Shown here one piece after another: positions 54,469-64,000 of a stretch of 64,000 bases of DNA (its first letter is position 1; every line of letters starts with the position of its first letter). The DNA is taken from NCBI GenBank assembly GCA_037176845.1, contig JAYKXP010000003.1, forward strand, positions 124,001 through 188,000, written 5' to 3'. A program made the position numbers and the translations under genes. The notes under the pieces were generated by a model. It was not told the DNA's origin. It was given only the letters and a program-made list of their open reading frames with translations, and ran no database searches. The DNA comes from Paramarasmius palmivorus. Lineage: Eukaryota; Basidiomycota; Agaricomycetes; Agaricales; Marasmiaceae.

Positions 54469-55086
54469 TTATACGGTACGAGTGCTTGGAGTACTGGAGC
54501 CTTTGACGTCAGGCACCGTCACAATAGCCTTGCATGGTAGGGGGAGTTGATGGATTGGAGTGTACAGTGTTGGAAGTGGTTGGGTGACGTCAGGTTTGTC
54601 CAAGTAGTATGGTGGCGTTTTGACTCTTTGGCGCGTGGTCGCCCAAAAATGCTGGACATAGTGTCCTATGTTGTCTCGTTTGCAGTAAATGAAGTCTTTT
54701 AACTGTCCTTGGTCGCAACACATGTTGGGAAATTGTCTGAACGGCTTCCCAGAACAAGCTGTCCAAAGCAGCTGCAGAATCCACCATCTAGACACGACGA
54801 TTTGGATGAGAGGCCAAGATTCCTGAGCTCCGAAGTGAAGTTTCCGCAGTTTGTCATGCATTGATGCCAATACCAAATCAGCCTCCTCATCCGAGGTGCA
54901 GGAGGGTGCAGGTTGACAACAGCAGCGAGCCCAGGCCATGCCGATAGTTCTGTTTTGGCCTGACAATAGCAAATCGTCAGTCGCAGAGCGAGACGTTATT
55001 CGGAATCGGGTTCCCTTACTACGATAAACGAACAGCTCGCGTCCGTGAAGCAGCTGTTGAAGCTCCTGAGACATGATGATTTTCAT
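54469..55086 (-). CDS. Possible unknown protein (about 205 aa)
   Basis: One uninterrupted minus-strand frame of 618 bases starts MKIIMSQELQQLLHGRELFV and ends VKGSSTPSTRTV. It is cysteine-rich (ARCCCQPAPSC, FPNMCCDQGQ) and has no recognised domain. Its length without introns makes it more than chance in this composition, but it overlaps the only space available for promoters of two flanking genes. It could be an orphan gene or a fortuitous frame. Confidence 0.38.
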   Translation of the reverse strand: MKIIMSQELQQLLHGRELFVYRSKGTRFRITSRSATDDLLLSGQNRTIGMAWARCCCQPAPSCTSDEEADLVLASMHDKLRKLHFGAQESWPLIQIVVSRWWILQLLWTACSGKPFRQFPNMCCDQGQLKDFIYCKRDNIGHYVQHFWATTRQRVKTPPYYLDKPDVTQPLPTLYTPIHQLPLPCKAIVTVPDVKGSSTPSTRTV

Positions 55087-55332
55087 GCGATTGTATGTTT
55101 GAAGAGTATCGGCCTTGGAATTTCTAATCTTCGAGAAGGAGAGGATTGTCCTGGATTGTCACGAAAGCAAGCCAGAAGGCAGGCCGTAGGGAAGCCGCTC
55201 AACCGAAACAAGCGCGCACGGGCCTTATCGTATGAACTTTATCTTCGCTCCCACAGTCCACTCTGTCAAACTCGTCGAACCTTGCCTTCTCCACGTTCCG
55301 CTATCAAATCCCATGACTTGCAGGGTCTTCTT

Positions 55333-55340
55333 TATATATA
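55333..55340 (+). promoter_or_regulatory. TATA-like box of the DUF3445/HDOD-like gene
   Basis: TATATATA lies about 50 bp upstream of the start at 55389, a short but plausible distance for this compact genome. Confidence 0.45.
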
Positions 55341-55388
55341 TGCTACGCGAGATACTAGGGTAGAGTACCCTTCTTCATCCCGTTTATC

Positions 55389-57239
55389 ATGGCGTTAAAT
55401 TCGTTTGTAGAATGGGTGCAGCACAATCTTGGAGAGGCTAGCGATTTCAGAACCATTACCTTGGTTTTGACAGCACTTTTTACCTGTGGATTTGTATATG
55501 AGCTTTGGAGATCATACTCATTGAAGGAGAATGGATCGAAGGAAGAGCCAAGCCATACAAAGGGAAAAGAAAGGGAGCATGGTGGTGAGTAGGACACTGT
55601 TTCTATGCAGTTTGCTAGTATTGATAGCGCATTTTCCCTTAGAATGGCCCCCTGAAAAATTCGAGTACCCATCCTTTCCGCCATGCAAAGAGGAGCTGCG
55701 TGATTTGAAGCCCATCCCGTATAGGCCCTTTCGCTGGGGAGCTTATCAGTATGTTTTCATTGGTCTTATCTTCCTCCAGCGGTACTTACAAACGATTCAG
55801 TGTCACGATGGTATTTTCAAATTCGTTTTACTTCTGCCGCTCGTCAATACTCAATGTCAGCGTTTATAGGGCATTCGCGATATGCCTTGGCCTGAGTGGA
55901 TAGAGGTGCCGTTTCTCCCTGTCCGCTTGGAAAGCAATTCCCTAATGCTCCAATCATACAGCTCGACAACCAGTATCCTTCTTACTATACAATCAAAAAG
56001 CACCGTATTCAATCTAGGGGAGAAGATGTCATCCGAGTCTTACCTGACAGACCTGGGGTTGTGAAATCTGCGAGGCACAGTGGTATGCAATCATGCTTAT
56101 AACCTTCTTCTGTTGTGTTGAGGACGCGAATTACATTAGCCGTGGAACTTGTGCACGAACTGGCTGGATATCTCACCAAGCGATACCCAACCACGTTCAT
56201 CGCAACTTATGACTCCGCATCCGAAGCCATAAAAGCTGTCAGGGTTGTTCCGGTGGATGCCATTTTGGAACTTCCTCCTCCGCTGCTTAAGGATGCGGAC
56301 AAGATGATATTGAGAGACGTGAGCTTTCAAGAAGCCGAGGAGGCACTGAGAATTGCTGGTCTTCTGTAGGTATCCCGAAGAGTTGCAGGCACGAGCATCG
56401 ACTAACAAATTGTCAGAGTACAAGATGACCTTGCGCTCATGGTGGAAGGTACTGATGGAAGATATTATTTCCAAGGAGGATCAATTGTAGTTCCAGGTGC
56501 GAGTCTACTGCCAAAAGATGACCATGTATTTATCGCGCATATCAGGGTTCTGGCGAATGCGCGATAAAATTGGTTTGCCCCTCGACGAGATTCACACCAC
56601 TGGACACGTCTTCCATTGTGCGTTTCCTATCACAACCTTTTACTGCCTAACAGCTGATCGCAATTCCTCCCAGATCCAGAAAAGCTTCAGGCCTCTCTGG
56701 AGCGCTTCTTCAAACGCATGCCCGTGCAAAAACCAATCATCAGAAACAACTACTTCATCCAAATCGTCAAACCTGAATCACGACGACGGACTGGTGTACC
56801 TCCCGCTGACATTCTGCCACAAAAGGAAGATGAAGACCTCGTAGATCCACTTGAATTGGCATGGTCAACAACTACCAACGGCAATGAGGACACTTTTACT
56901 CATGGCATGCCAGCGCATCCCAATGATCCACCTGTGGTGCAGCCGGAAACGCTACAATTCAGGACCGAAAGGCAGACCCTCAGGAGGTTGCCGTTGACTG
57001 GTGCAATCGTATTCACCATAAGGACCTATCTCGTCCCATTACCAGAGTTAGGCAAGGAAAAGGGTGTACCGGCGAGGCTGGCCAGTGCGGTGAGGAGCTG
57101 GCCGGAAGGTGTTGGGAGATATAAAGGAAGGGACAATTACGAAACGGTGCTTTTAGAATACCTGGATAAATGTGCTGAAGAGCAGCGTAAGGAAGGCGGT
57201 GAACAGGTGGAGAAATGGACGGAGAAGTATCCATATTAG
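55389..57239 (+). CDS. Membrane-anchored DUF3445 protein (haem-dependent oxidative N-demethylase-like)
   Basis: The start at 55389 gives MALNSFVEWVQHNLGEASDF followed by a membrane segment (ITLVLTALFTCGFVYELW). A short basic linker leads by an intron to PPEKFEYPSFPPCKEELRDL and KPIPYRPFRWGAY, the opening of the DUF3445 family, and then MPWPEWIELDNQYPSYYTIK. Further exons read VHELAGYLTKRYPTTF, GRYYFQGGSIVVPGFWRMRD, KIGLPLDEIHTTGHVFHYPE and RFFKRMPVQKPIIRNNYFIQ, all typical family words, and the stop is at 57239. The alpha subunit of bacterial haem-dependent dimethylamine mono-oxygenase belongs here; the fungal substrate is unknown. The N-terminal anchor suggests a location on the endoplasmic reticulum or mitochondrial outer membrane. 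Confidence 0.8.
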
Positions 57240-57361
57240 TGTACCATTGCCAGTGTATCGTTTAGTTCAAAACTAACAATAAGAGATGTTGTGAAGGAAG
57301 GAACGGAACGCCGAGTTGAAGTCGAGTTGAAGTACAGTGTATCTATTCATCTATCGCTAGC

Positions 57362-58836
57362 ATGACCATCGACAACGATTCCGTTATCCGAGAAATTTTA
57401 CACACCTTCACCGGCCTCAAATTCACTATTCCTGCCTCCCAATGGACTATTCTTGCTTCTTTCTTTCTAGTTGATACGAATTCATCGGACGTGAAGATCA
57501 TATCAATCTGTACCGGAACAAAATGCTTGCCCTCATCCCGTCTTCCCTTGCAAGGAGAAGCGATCCATGACAGTCATGCAGAAGTCCTTGCTCGCCGCTC
57601 GGCCATTCTATGGCTCTATGAAGAGATCCTACGCATATTAGAAGGAGGATATGTGAGCCAATGGGTGCTCAGGGAGGAGGAAAATGGGAAATATCGTCTT
57701 CGTGATGGTGTGCAGTTAAGCTTGTATGTCTCTACTTTACCTTGTGAGATCCTCTCCTCTTTTGTGCTCTTCAGGTGGGGTAGATAAGCTAACTCAAGAA
57801 ACAGGTGGAGACTCCTCAATGCGGTTTTTAGCCGCTTTTCAGGATGAAGAAATGGCTGCACTGAAAGACTCTGCTATCCGACCTCCGCCTGACTCGACAC
57901 TCGCTGCGAGAGGACGCGACAACTACTCGTTGTATGGCGTACTGAGGACCAAACCAGGTCGCGCAGACTCGCCACCGACGTCTTCCATGTCATGTAGCGA
58001 TAAGCTGGCAGCGTGGACTGTACTTGGAATACAGGGCGCCCTTGCTTCTCATTTCCTCTCACCGGTATACATTACGGAGATCATAATTGGAGAGGTGCCC
58101 TCAAACCTTCGAAAGGATGTTCGTGAGGATTGCGAGCGTGCATTTTGGTTCAGGCTAGCAGAAGTGAAAGGTGCAGCCTATTTGCCCTATTGCTTGCGGT
58201 TTTCAGTCTGACGGTCACTTGCTCAGAACTTCCCGAGGGCTACTCCGTTCATCGTCCAGCTATTCGATTTACTGATATACCATTCTCCCATTCTCGAAGC
58301 GAGGTTTCAGAGGCGTTTGCTACAATCGGCGGATCATGCAACGAATGTGAATGGCCTTCCCTTCGAAGGAACAATTTACTAAGGCATCTTACAGCTCTTT
58401 GCTGGCGAGTGGACGCGGCAAATCCTGTCGACGTCGTCATAAACGGGTTCAAGCGCGGGGTGTCGCCCAAGCACAGATATCGACAGCAGTTAAGGTAAGC
58501 TATATACCATTGTGACTCTGCATATCTGACGTGTTCATCATGGACAATAGACCACACCTGTGCAAGCTGACCCTGTTTGCTGTTTTCCTCAATATCACGG
58601 AGCGCCTGCAGATGAAGATACTCGATGAAGCTCGCTGGAGTTATCATGCTGTGAAGCACTGCAGTCTTCATTATCAGAAAGCGAAGGAAGCTCTCACAGG
58701 GGAAGGCCGTCCGTTCTCGGCCTGGTTGAGAAGTAGCAAAGACAGAGAGTGTTTCGACTGTGATAGATCTCAGACGGGGCACCGTGATACGGCGTCGGCA
58801 AGCGGACCAATAATAAAAATGTGGGGAATCGATTAG
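57362..58836 (+). CDS. TAD1: tRNA-specific adenosine deaminase Tad1 (ADAT1)
   Basis: Tad1 deaminates adenosine 37 of tRNA-Ala to inosine. The start at 57362 leads to [20 protein letters not shown], then the zinc and proton-shuttle motif [15 protein letters not shown] with the catalytic His-Ala-Glu. The second zinc ligand follows in YVSTLP-CGDSSM, made by an intron that splits the Cys codon (GTGAGA..AAACAG). The third is in [20 protein letters not shown]. Later exons give [25 protein letters not shown] and a tail with [20 protein letters not shown], a normal end for the ADAR-type deaminase domain, and stop at 58836. The protein is one deaminase domain without a double-stranded RNA-binding domain, as expected for Tad1 rather than ADAR. 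Confidence 0.9.
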
Positions 58837-59460
58837 TCGGTTAGTCGGTCGATTTTTCGTGCATACGATTATTGACATTCCAAAGGTCGCATATTGTGAA
58901 ATGCGCTATCAGCTGACAACCATATCAAACACCCCGTCAAAGCCCACCTTACCTTTGACACGGTGATGTGAGCGATACCGGGGACCCACTGTGATTAGGT
59001 TTGATAGGGTGTATCTGTTGGCGTAAATACAACGTTTCTACAGATTTTTACGGGGCTAAATTGCTTGTGCAAACGTTCGTATATACGTCTACAGGTGCAC
59101 TCTATTGCTCTGTATTGTTTTTTGAGCCGTTCAAGCAGACAAAGAGATGGGCGGCCAGACCGTGATGGTAACCTAGTGGGTAGGTGCTCCTTTTTGGGTG
59201 AACGAGCATCCAACGTTGTTATCGATCACTTCACAATGAGGTAAACGCTCCGCAGTAACAAACACGGAGGTGGTTCATGCATCTTTAGTAGAATGCTGTT
59301 GCCGAATAGTATATCGTTTTTCATATTTTATAGTACGCTCGGCCATAAATACGGCAAAATGACCACTTTTGGCAACTTCTTTTAGTAAAAAGATGCATCA
59401 ACCACCGCTGTGAAAACGAGTCACGAATCAACCACTCACTTTTTTCTTCCTCCCATTACG
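58837..59460. other. Intergenic, no gene seen
   Basis: Between Tad1 and the helicase gene. A 72-codon minus-strand frame (58995-59213) has no motif. T-rich and A-rich words near 59320-59400 are probably promoter. Confidence 0.45.
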
Positions 59461-62400
59461 ATGTCTTCGAACCGACGTCGAGAATGCAAATTCTACCTTC
59501 AAGGTCGTTGCAGAGACGGCAGCAACTGTCGTTTTTCGCACAATGGCATCCCATCCAACAATCTTCAAACTCGTGGTACCGACAATCCTCGTGGTCGCAG
59601 TTCCCCCTCCACATCGACGCCCAGGCCTTCGAATCCTCAAGGCAGCAGGCCCGACCATGCTCCCAGAGGAAACTGTGATTTCTTCTGGAAAACTGGACAA
59701 TGCTCACGAGGATTTGACTGCACATTTCGGCATGTACAGCAACCCAACACCAGTGATACAAACCAACCCGCCGCTCCTCCCAATCCCGACACCCACGATG
59801 CCCTTGACTTCTCTAGTGTCGAAGGCTTGGCAGACCTGAATCAGATCTTGCAGGAAGCCCAATACCAATCGACACCAACTCAAGCACACAACGATATCAA
59901 GCGCTTTACCAAGGATACATTTTCTTTCTCCGGCCCTTTGGAGATGGTCGCTTTCGCTAAAGTATTGGCGAGCGTGGATAGAAGGAACTCATCGTGGGTG
60001 CGTTACCGAAGATCTGAAGTCTTATTCTATTATTGACGAGGCATTCTTCGTACTTAGAACACAGAATATGCACAGGTAAACATGCATCCTTGTCAAGGCT
60101 CTTAAGCTGATCTGTCTCTTTTCTTTACCAGTCCTTTCTGGAAATGATTGTCCGGGTGAGTTCTTAATGCCGTACGTTCTTGGCAACAATAGTAAACTCT
60201 ACCAGGGGAAAGGTCTTGATTAGTCTCGCTTACCCGACGGCTACAGACACCCTAAAAGGGAACCCGTCTGTAGCCGTCTGGGACATAATCGCCCAGGAAC
60301 ATGGGCAGCTGAGTTCGGGGTTTGCCGTGGTCACATCACGCAAACTCAGCTGTCTTTTGCTGCTTAGCGCTCTCAAAGCGCCGGGCTCAGAGACCTTTTT
60401 TCCTTTCATTATCGACCATGCAAGTTCACCTCTCATAGAAGCAGTGTACATATCTATGTATTACAATGAATATGCCTCTTGGGATGGTTGAGTCAAGTAT
60501 TACATGATCAACATGCTGTAAAATTTGCAGGATGTCTGCGGTGAGTGTGTGGAGAGAATCAATGTTCACGCAATCAGTTGAATAAAAAGTTAGGATATGT
60601 GCACTATTCACTGGAATTCAGTTCTGATCTCCGGCCCATGATGAAGCTTTGAAGCTTGAAGAGCAAAGGGAGCCGACCTTGTGTTGGGCCGAACATTGAA
60701 TATCGAGCACTGATAATCCGAGCGATTTTTGCCAGTAAATGTATTAGAAGGACTTGTTTCAAAGCTGACAATGTGTTGAGCTATTGGGACAAGAAATGTC
60801 TTTGCACTGCGAAAAGACGTCTACATGACGTTCGGCACCCAACGTGGCCTAAATGATGCGACGTATTTACATTGACAGGGAAGCAATCATGCACATATTG
60901 CAAAGTAGTGTACTCAAGCCAATATTTTTGAATAAGGAAGCAAGGAAAGTCAAGAATGAGCGAAAGAATGGTCTCTGAGCCCGGCGCTTTGAGAGCGCTA
61001 AGCAGCAAAAGACAGCTGAGTTTGCGTGATGTGACCACGGCAAACCCCGAACTCAGCTGCCCATGTTCCTGGGCGATTATGTCCCAGACGGCTACAGACG
61101 GGTTCCCTTTTAGGGTGTCTGTAGCCGTCGGGTAAGCGAGACTAGGTCTTGATCGGATTCGTGAAGTTCTGTGCCACACACAAGTTAGCCACAAGGCAGG
61201 CATGGGGTTCGGTACATTGTCGTTTCAACGCGGATACTTTCCTATTCTTCAGGTATGGACCAAATACCGATACATTTTCGCAGAGCTCATTTCGCACCCT
61301 CAGTTTTTCGCGTCCGACCTGATCATCAAGACAACTTTACACCACAATATCAAGTATGTACATACATGCTATAGAACATCATGCTTTGAGCACCGACTCC
61401 TTTGAACAGCGCCCTATATACTGCACTCAATGACAGCTTTGAAAATGTTTGCGACGTGCTAGCGCGCTGCATGGATAGCATGCTCGCCTCCGTGTCCTGG
61501 AAAGATCCGACCCCCGCACTTCCCTCCTCCCTTCAGTCTAATTTGTCCGGTGTCGTTATCTTTGAAACATTATCGACTGTTCTTCGACAGTAGGTTTAAT
61601 AGTCTTTTCTCATTCAATCTGCATCTCAATCGCAGTATAGGTTTTTCCTTCGCTTCAAGGGCGCTGTCATTAGACACCCCGGGCTTGTACCACTCATGGA
61701 CAGACTGTCTGTATGGTTCGGTATCTGGTCCAACGCATGCTTCGTGGATCCTGTCGCGTTTGGTGACTATCTGGAGCCCGGGCACAGGAAACTCACCGAG
61801 GGCGAAATGAAAAGGAACATAGAGCGATTACAGGACATCGTGCAACGTGAACATAGGAATAACGAGTCGAGAAGGAAGATACCGGAGCCTGCATCGTTGA
61901 AAAGGGAGGACAAGCATGAGGCATTACTCACTCGTCTCTGGCAGACGTACGATCCTCCGGGTGTTTTGCGGGAAAATGGGCATCCGAGGAACGACAACGA
62001 CAAGGTGGATATTGCAGATATACGGATTGTGCCGACACATGAAGAGCTTCTCTGCGACACACGTCCCTACTTACCTGTCAATATCGACTCGCCCGAGACA
62101 CCACATCATTGTGCAGCAGGTTCCATGGAAAGACACTTGGACATCCAATTCCGACTGTTACGCGAGGAGTTGACGTGAGTGTTGATATTCTTATATATCC
62201 TCAGTAGGCTTTCAGGTCTAATGGCGTTTAGTGCTCCCATTCGCGACGCTATCGGTGTCTTACAAGCGGACTTCAACACCATCGCAACTCGTCGTCGCGT
62301 TCGAAATCAACCAGCGCCCCCCTTGACTCAGATCGAACAGGTCATACAAAAGAAGGGTGGCATGTACCGGACTAGCGGCCGAAACTCAGTCATGTTTCAA

Positions 62401-64000
62401 GTTTACACAAACGTCGAACTATCACCGCTAGAGACACAACGGCGAGGTTTTACGGTCGGCCTTGTCATCGATGCGCCATCTGGCGATGCTCGAAATTCCG
62501 ACCGCAAAGTGAGGCAGGAATACTGGAAGCGATCCAGACGGCTTGCATCGGGGAGTCTCGTTGGTTTTGTCATTGTCCAGAACAACCAGATACATGTTGC
62601 CTTGGGAAACATATCGTCGTCAAACACAGAAATTTCAGAATCAGCGAAGGTTTACGCAGATCGAGTCGAAGTTCGCGTGCAGTTCTTTGATCCCGAGGTC
62701 GAACTGAAGGCTCTTCGTCGCGAGAAAGTAGTATCTGGTGCCTCCTCGTTTGCCGTGTTGATTGATAACGGCATCATGTTCGAGGCTTTGCGACCATTTT
62801 TGGAGACTTTGCAATCCATGGAACCTACATCAATACCTTTTTATAGGTATATATCTCAGAGGTCTCCACTGGACACCGTCGACGTTCATCCTCCACGCTA
62901 TGCTTCGAGTCCGACGTTCCGCTTCAATTTGGAATGTGTAGCTAAAGACGGACAATACATTCATCCTCTCAATGCCACTGACCCCCAGTCTGTTCTGCGG
63001 GCACGCCATCAACTTCAAGAGTTCAGCGGACTCGACCCGAGCCAATGCGAGGCAATGGTAGATGTCTTGACACGAGAAGTCGCGTTGATACAAGGGTAAG
63101 TCCACGTTGCTGATGAATAGTGACCAACATTGACATGCTTTCCTCCACAGTCCTCCCGGCACTGGAAAGGTAATAGCTCTATCATCACAGATTGAAAACT
63201 CTAACACCATCCAGAGCTTTACAGGAAAGGAGATACTTCGCGTTCTATTTGCGAACAAGGTCAAACCCGTTGTATTGATAGCCTTCACAAATCATGCGCT
63301 GGACCACATGCTCCGTTCCGTTTTGGATGCCAAGATCACCAAAAGCTTTGTTAGAATTGGTTCTCGTTCAAGCGACGAAATCATTTCCCAATACACTCTA
63401 GACAAGTTTGAGAGACAAGCTGAAGATTCGTCTCTAAAGCGCTCCATGAGCCAAGCATATGGCGAGATGAAGGATCTGGAAAAACGAATGCGAGAAATTC
63501 TAGATTCTATCCAGTTACCTAAAGTATCATGGGAAGATATAGAGGGACATCTCGCAGACTTTCACCCTGATCACTTGACCTCCTTCACTCAACCCCCATA
63601 TTGGATTGATCAACTCTTCCAACAAGCTCTCGGTGATCCGGCAGAAGAAGACCACGGATCAGGATGGACCACCGTCACAGGAAAGGGAAAGTCGGGCAAA
63701 TCACAGAACATCAACATCGACTCTATCTACGCATTCTGGAAGTACTCTCAGGACATTCAATTCATACGCCCGCCACCACAACCTGCTCAGCAAAGGAGAG
63801 GAAAGAAGAATGCCCAGTCAACGACTCAAGAAACGTCACAAAAACAGCTCGAATACAAAGAACGTATGAGAGCGTTCTTTGCACCGTTGGGTTTCATCAA
63901 TGATATCCCAAAGGTCCCTAATGACCGGCGAGATGCATCTTCCCTACTATCGTGCTTGAACGTGTGGAGTTTGTCCGAGTATGAACGCGCCGAGCTGGCA
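59461..64000 (+). CDS. CCCH-finger superfamily 1 helicase (NFX1/ZNFX1 type), 3' end off window
   Basis: The start at 59461 reads MSSNRRRECKFYLQGRCRDG. Two CCCH fingers follow, C-x7-C-x5-C-x3-H in CKFYLQGRCRDGSNCRFSH and C-x8-C-x5-C-x3-H in CDFFWKTGQCSRGFDCTFRH. Short exons then lead to the region with GFGTLSFQRGYFPIL typical of ZNFX1-like proteins and MERHLDIQFRLLREEL. The helicase core begins LQEFSGLDPSQCEAMVDVLT, with Walker A GPPGTGK split by two introns near 63100-63215 and motif Ia FTNHALDHML. The gene continues beyond 64000. A transposable element (60221-61144) interrupts an early exon; the rest stays open, so either splicing removes it or the insertion is recent. Relatives act in RNA surveillance and small-RNA silencing. 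Confidence 0.85.
60212..60220. repeat. 9-bp target-site duplication, left copy
   Basis: GGTCTTGAT, identical to 61145-61153, in the coding exon of the helicase. Nine bases is the hallmark duplication length of Mutator-like elements. Confidence 0.9.
60221..60395. repeat. Left terminal inverted repeat of MULE-like element
   Basis: 175 bp starting TAGTCTCGCTTACCCGACGG and ending GCTCAGAGACC. By reading it is a perfect reverse complement of 60970-61144. It also contains inner inverted repeats (arms GACGGCTACAGAC and GTCTGTAGCCGTC). Confidence 0.92.
60970..61144. repeat. Right terminal inverted repeat of MULE-like element
   Basis: Reverse complement of 60221-60395; it ends GGTAAGCGAGACTA immediately before the right target duplication. 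Confidence 0.92.
61145..61153. repeat. 9-bp target-site duplication, right copy
   Basis: GGTCTTGAT, the second copy; the host exon resumes here and reads on as CTT GAT CGG ATT CGT GAA. Confidence 0.9.

Larger units (their letters stand above)
60221..61144. mobile_element. Non-autonomous MULE-like MITE with long terminal inverted repeats
   Basis: A 924-bp element with 175-bp terminal inverted repeats and a 9-bp target duplication, as in Mutator-like DNA transposons. The 574-bp centre (60396-60969) is AT-leaning and encodes nothing recognisable, so transposition would need a transposase from elsewhere. Its length is a multiple of three, but its first codon in the host frame is a stop. Perfect identity of the arms suggests a recent event. 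Similar reading frames in the two arms are mirror images of the repeat, not genes. Confidence 0.88.
60213..61145 (+). other. Candidate intron formed by the inserted element
   Basis: A donor GTCTTG lies inside the left target copy and an acceptor CTAG ends at the first base of the right copy. Removing 60213-61145 (933 nt) joins AAAG to GTCTTGATCGG and restores exactly the pre-insertion coding sequence (GGG AAA GGT CTT GAT CGG). Without splicing, the first codon of the element is a stop (GAT TAG). The donor is weak against the GTRNGT consensus. Use of these sites is an inference. Confidence 0.4.

Noticed and set aside
60180..60491. Plus-strand frame encoding SLAYPTATDTLKGNPSVAVW and so on
   Set aside because: The same peptide is encoded on the minus strand at 60781-61203 because the two arms of the element are inverted copies; it is a product of the repeat, not a gene.
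1..64000. tRNA, rRNA genes and CRISPR arrays
   Set aside because: No cloverleaf with intact A and B boxes, no rRNA-like conserved blocks and no regularly spaced direct repeats were seen.

Overview
The window reads as a piece of basidiomycete (mushroom-type, Agaricomycetes) nuclear chromosome. Genes are close together on both strands and are cut by many introns of about 45-60 nt with GT..AG ends. The products are typical of such fungi: a GH79 glucuronidase, an Atf1-type bZIP, a Tra2-like SR protein and several F-box proteins. All gene models come from reading the sequence. Exon joins are inferred from splice signals and frame continuity, and no database search was run.

Left third (1-24 kb) is housekeeping DNA: UDP-glucuronate decarboxylase (cut by the left edge), bystin/Enp1, a secreted GH79 glycosidase, Nop9, ribosomal protein eL18, a Tra2-like RNA-binding protein, the Nug1/nucleostemin GTPase, an F-box protein, a small unknown protein, a Leu5-like mitochondrial carrier, a LENG1-like nuclear protein, an MBOAT lysophospholipid acyltransferase and a MARVEL-type membrane protein. 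Four of the first seven genes serve ribosome assembly.

Middle (24-52 kb): two convergent F-box genes and a single-pass membrane protein are followed by about 7 kb with no convincing gene (29.8-36.9 kb). Next come an Atf1-type bZIP regulator and two tandem, related F-box genes. Between those two sits an 8.4-kb full-length LINE on the minus strand, with a CCHC ORF1, an EN-RT-RNaseH ORF2, a poly(A) tail and perfect 15-bp target-site duplications.

Right third (52-64 kb): an NAD(P)-binding protein, a lipoyl(octanoyl) transferase gene with an apparent one-base frameshift, a small basic protein, a membrane-anchored DUF3445/HDOD-like protein, the tRNA adenosine deaminase Tad1, and a CCCH-finger superfamily 1 helicase of the NFX1/ZNFX1 type that runs off the right edge. 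A coding exon of this helicase carries a 924-bp element with 175-bp terminal inverted repeats and a 9-bp target duplication, which looks like a Mutator-like (MULE) MITE. GT in the first copy of the target duplication and AG at the second junction are placed so that splicing would remove the element exactly and restore the uninterrupted coding sequence. This introner-like arrangement is the most interesting observation in the window.
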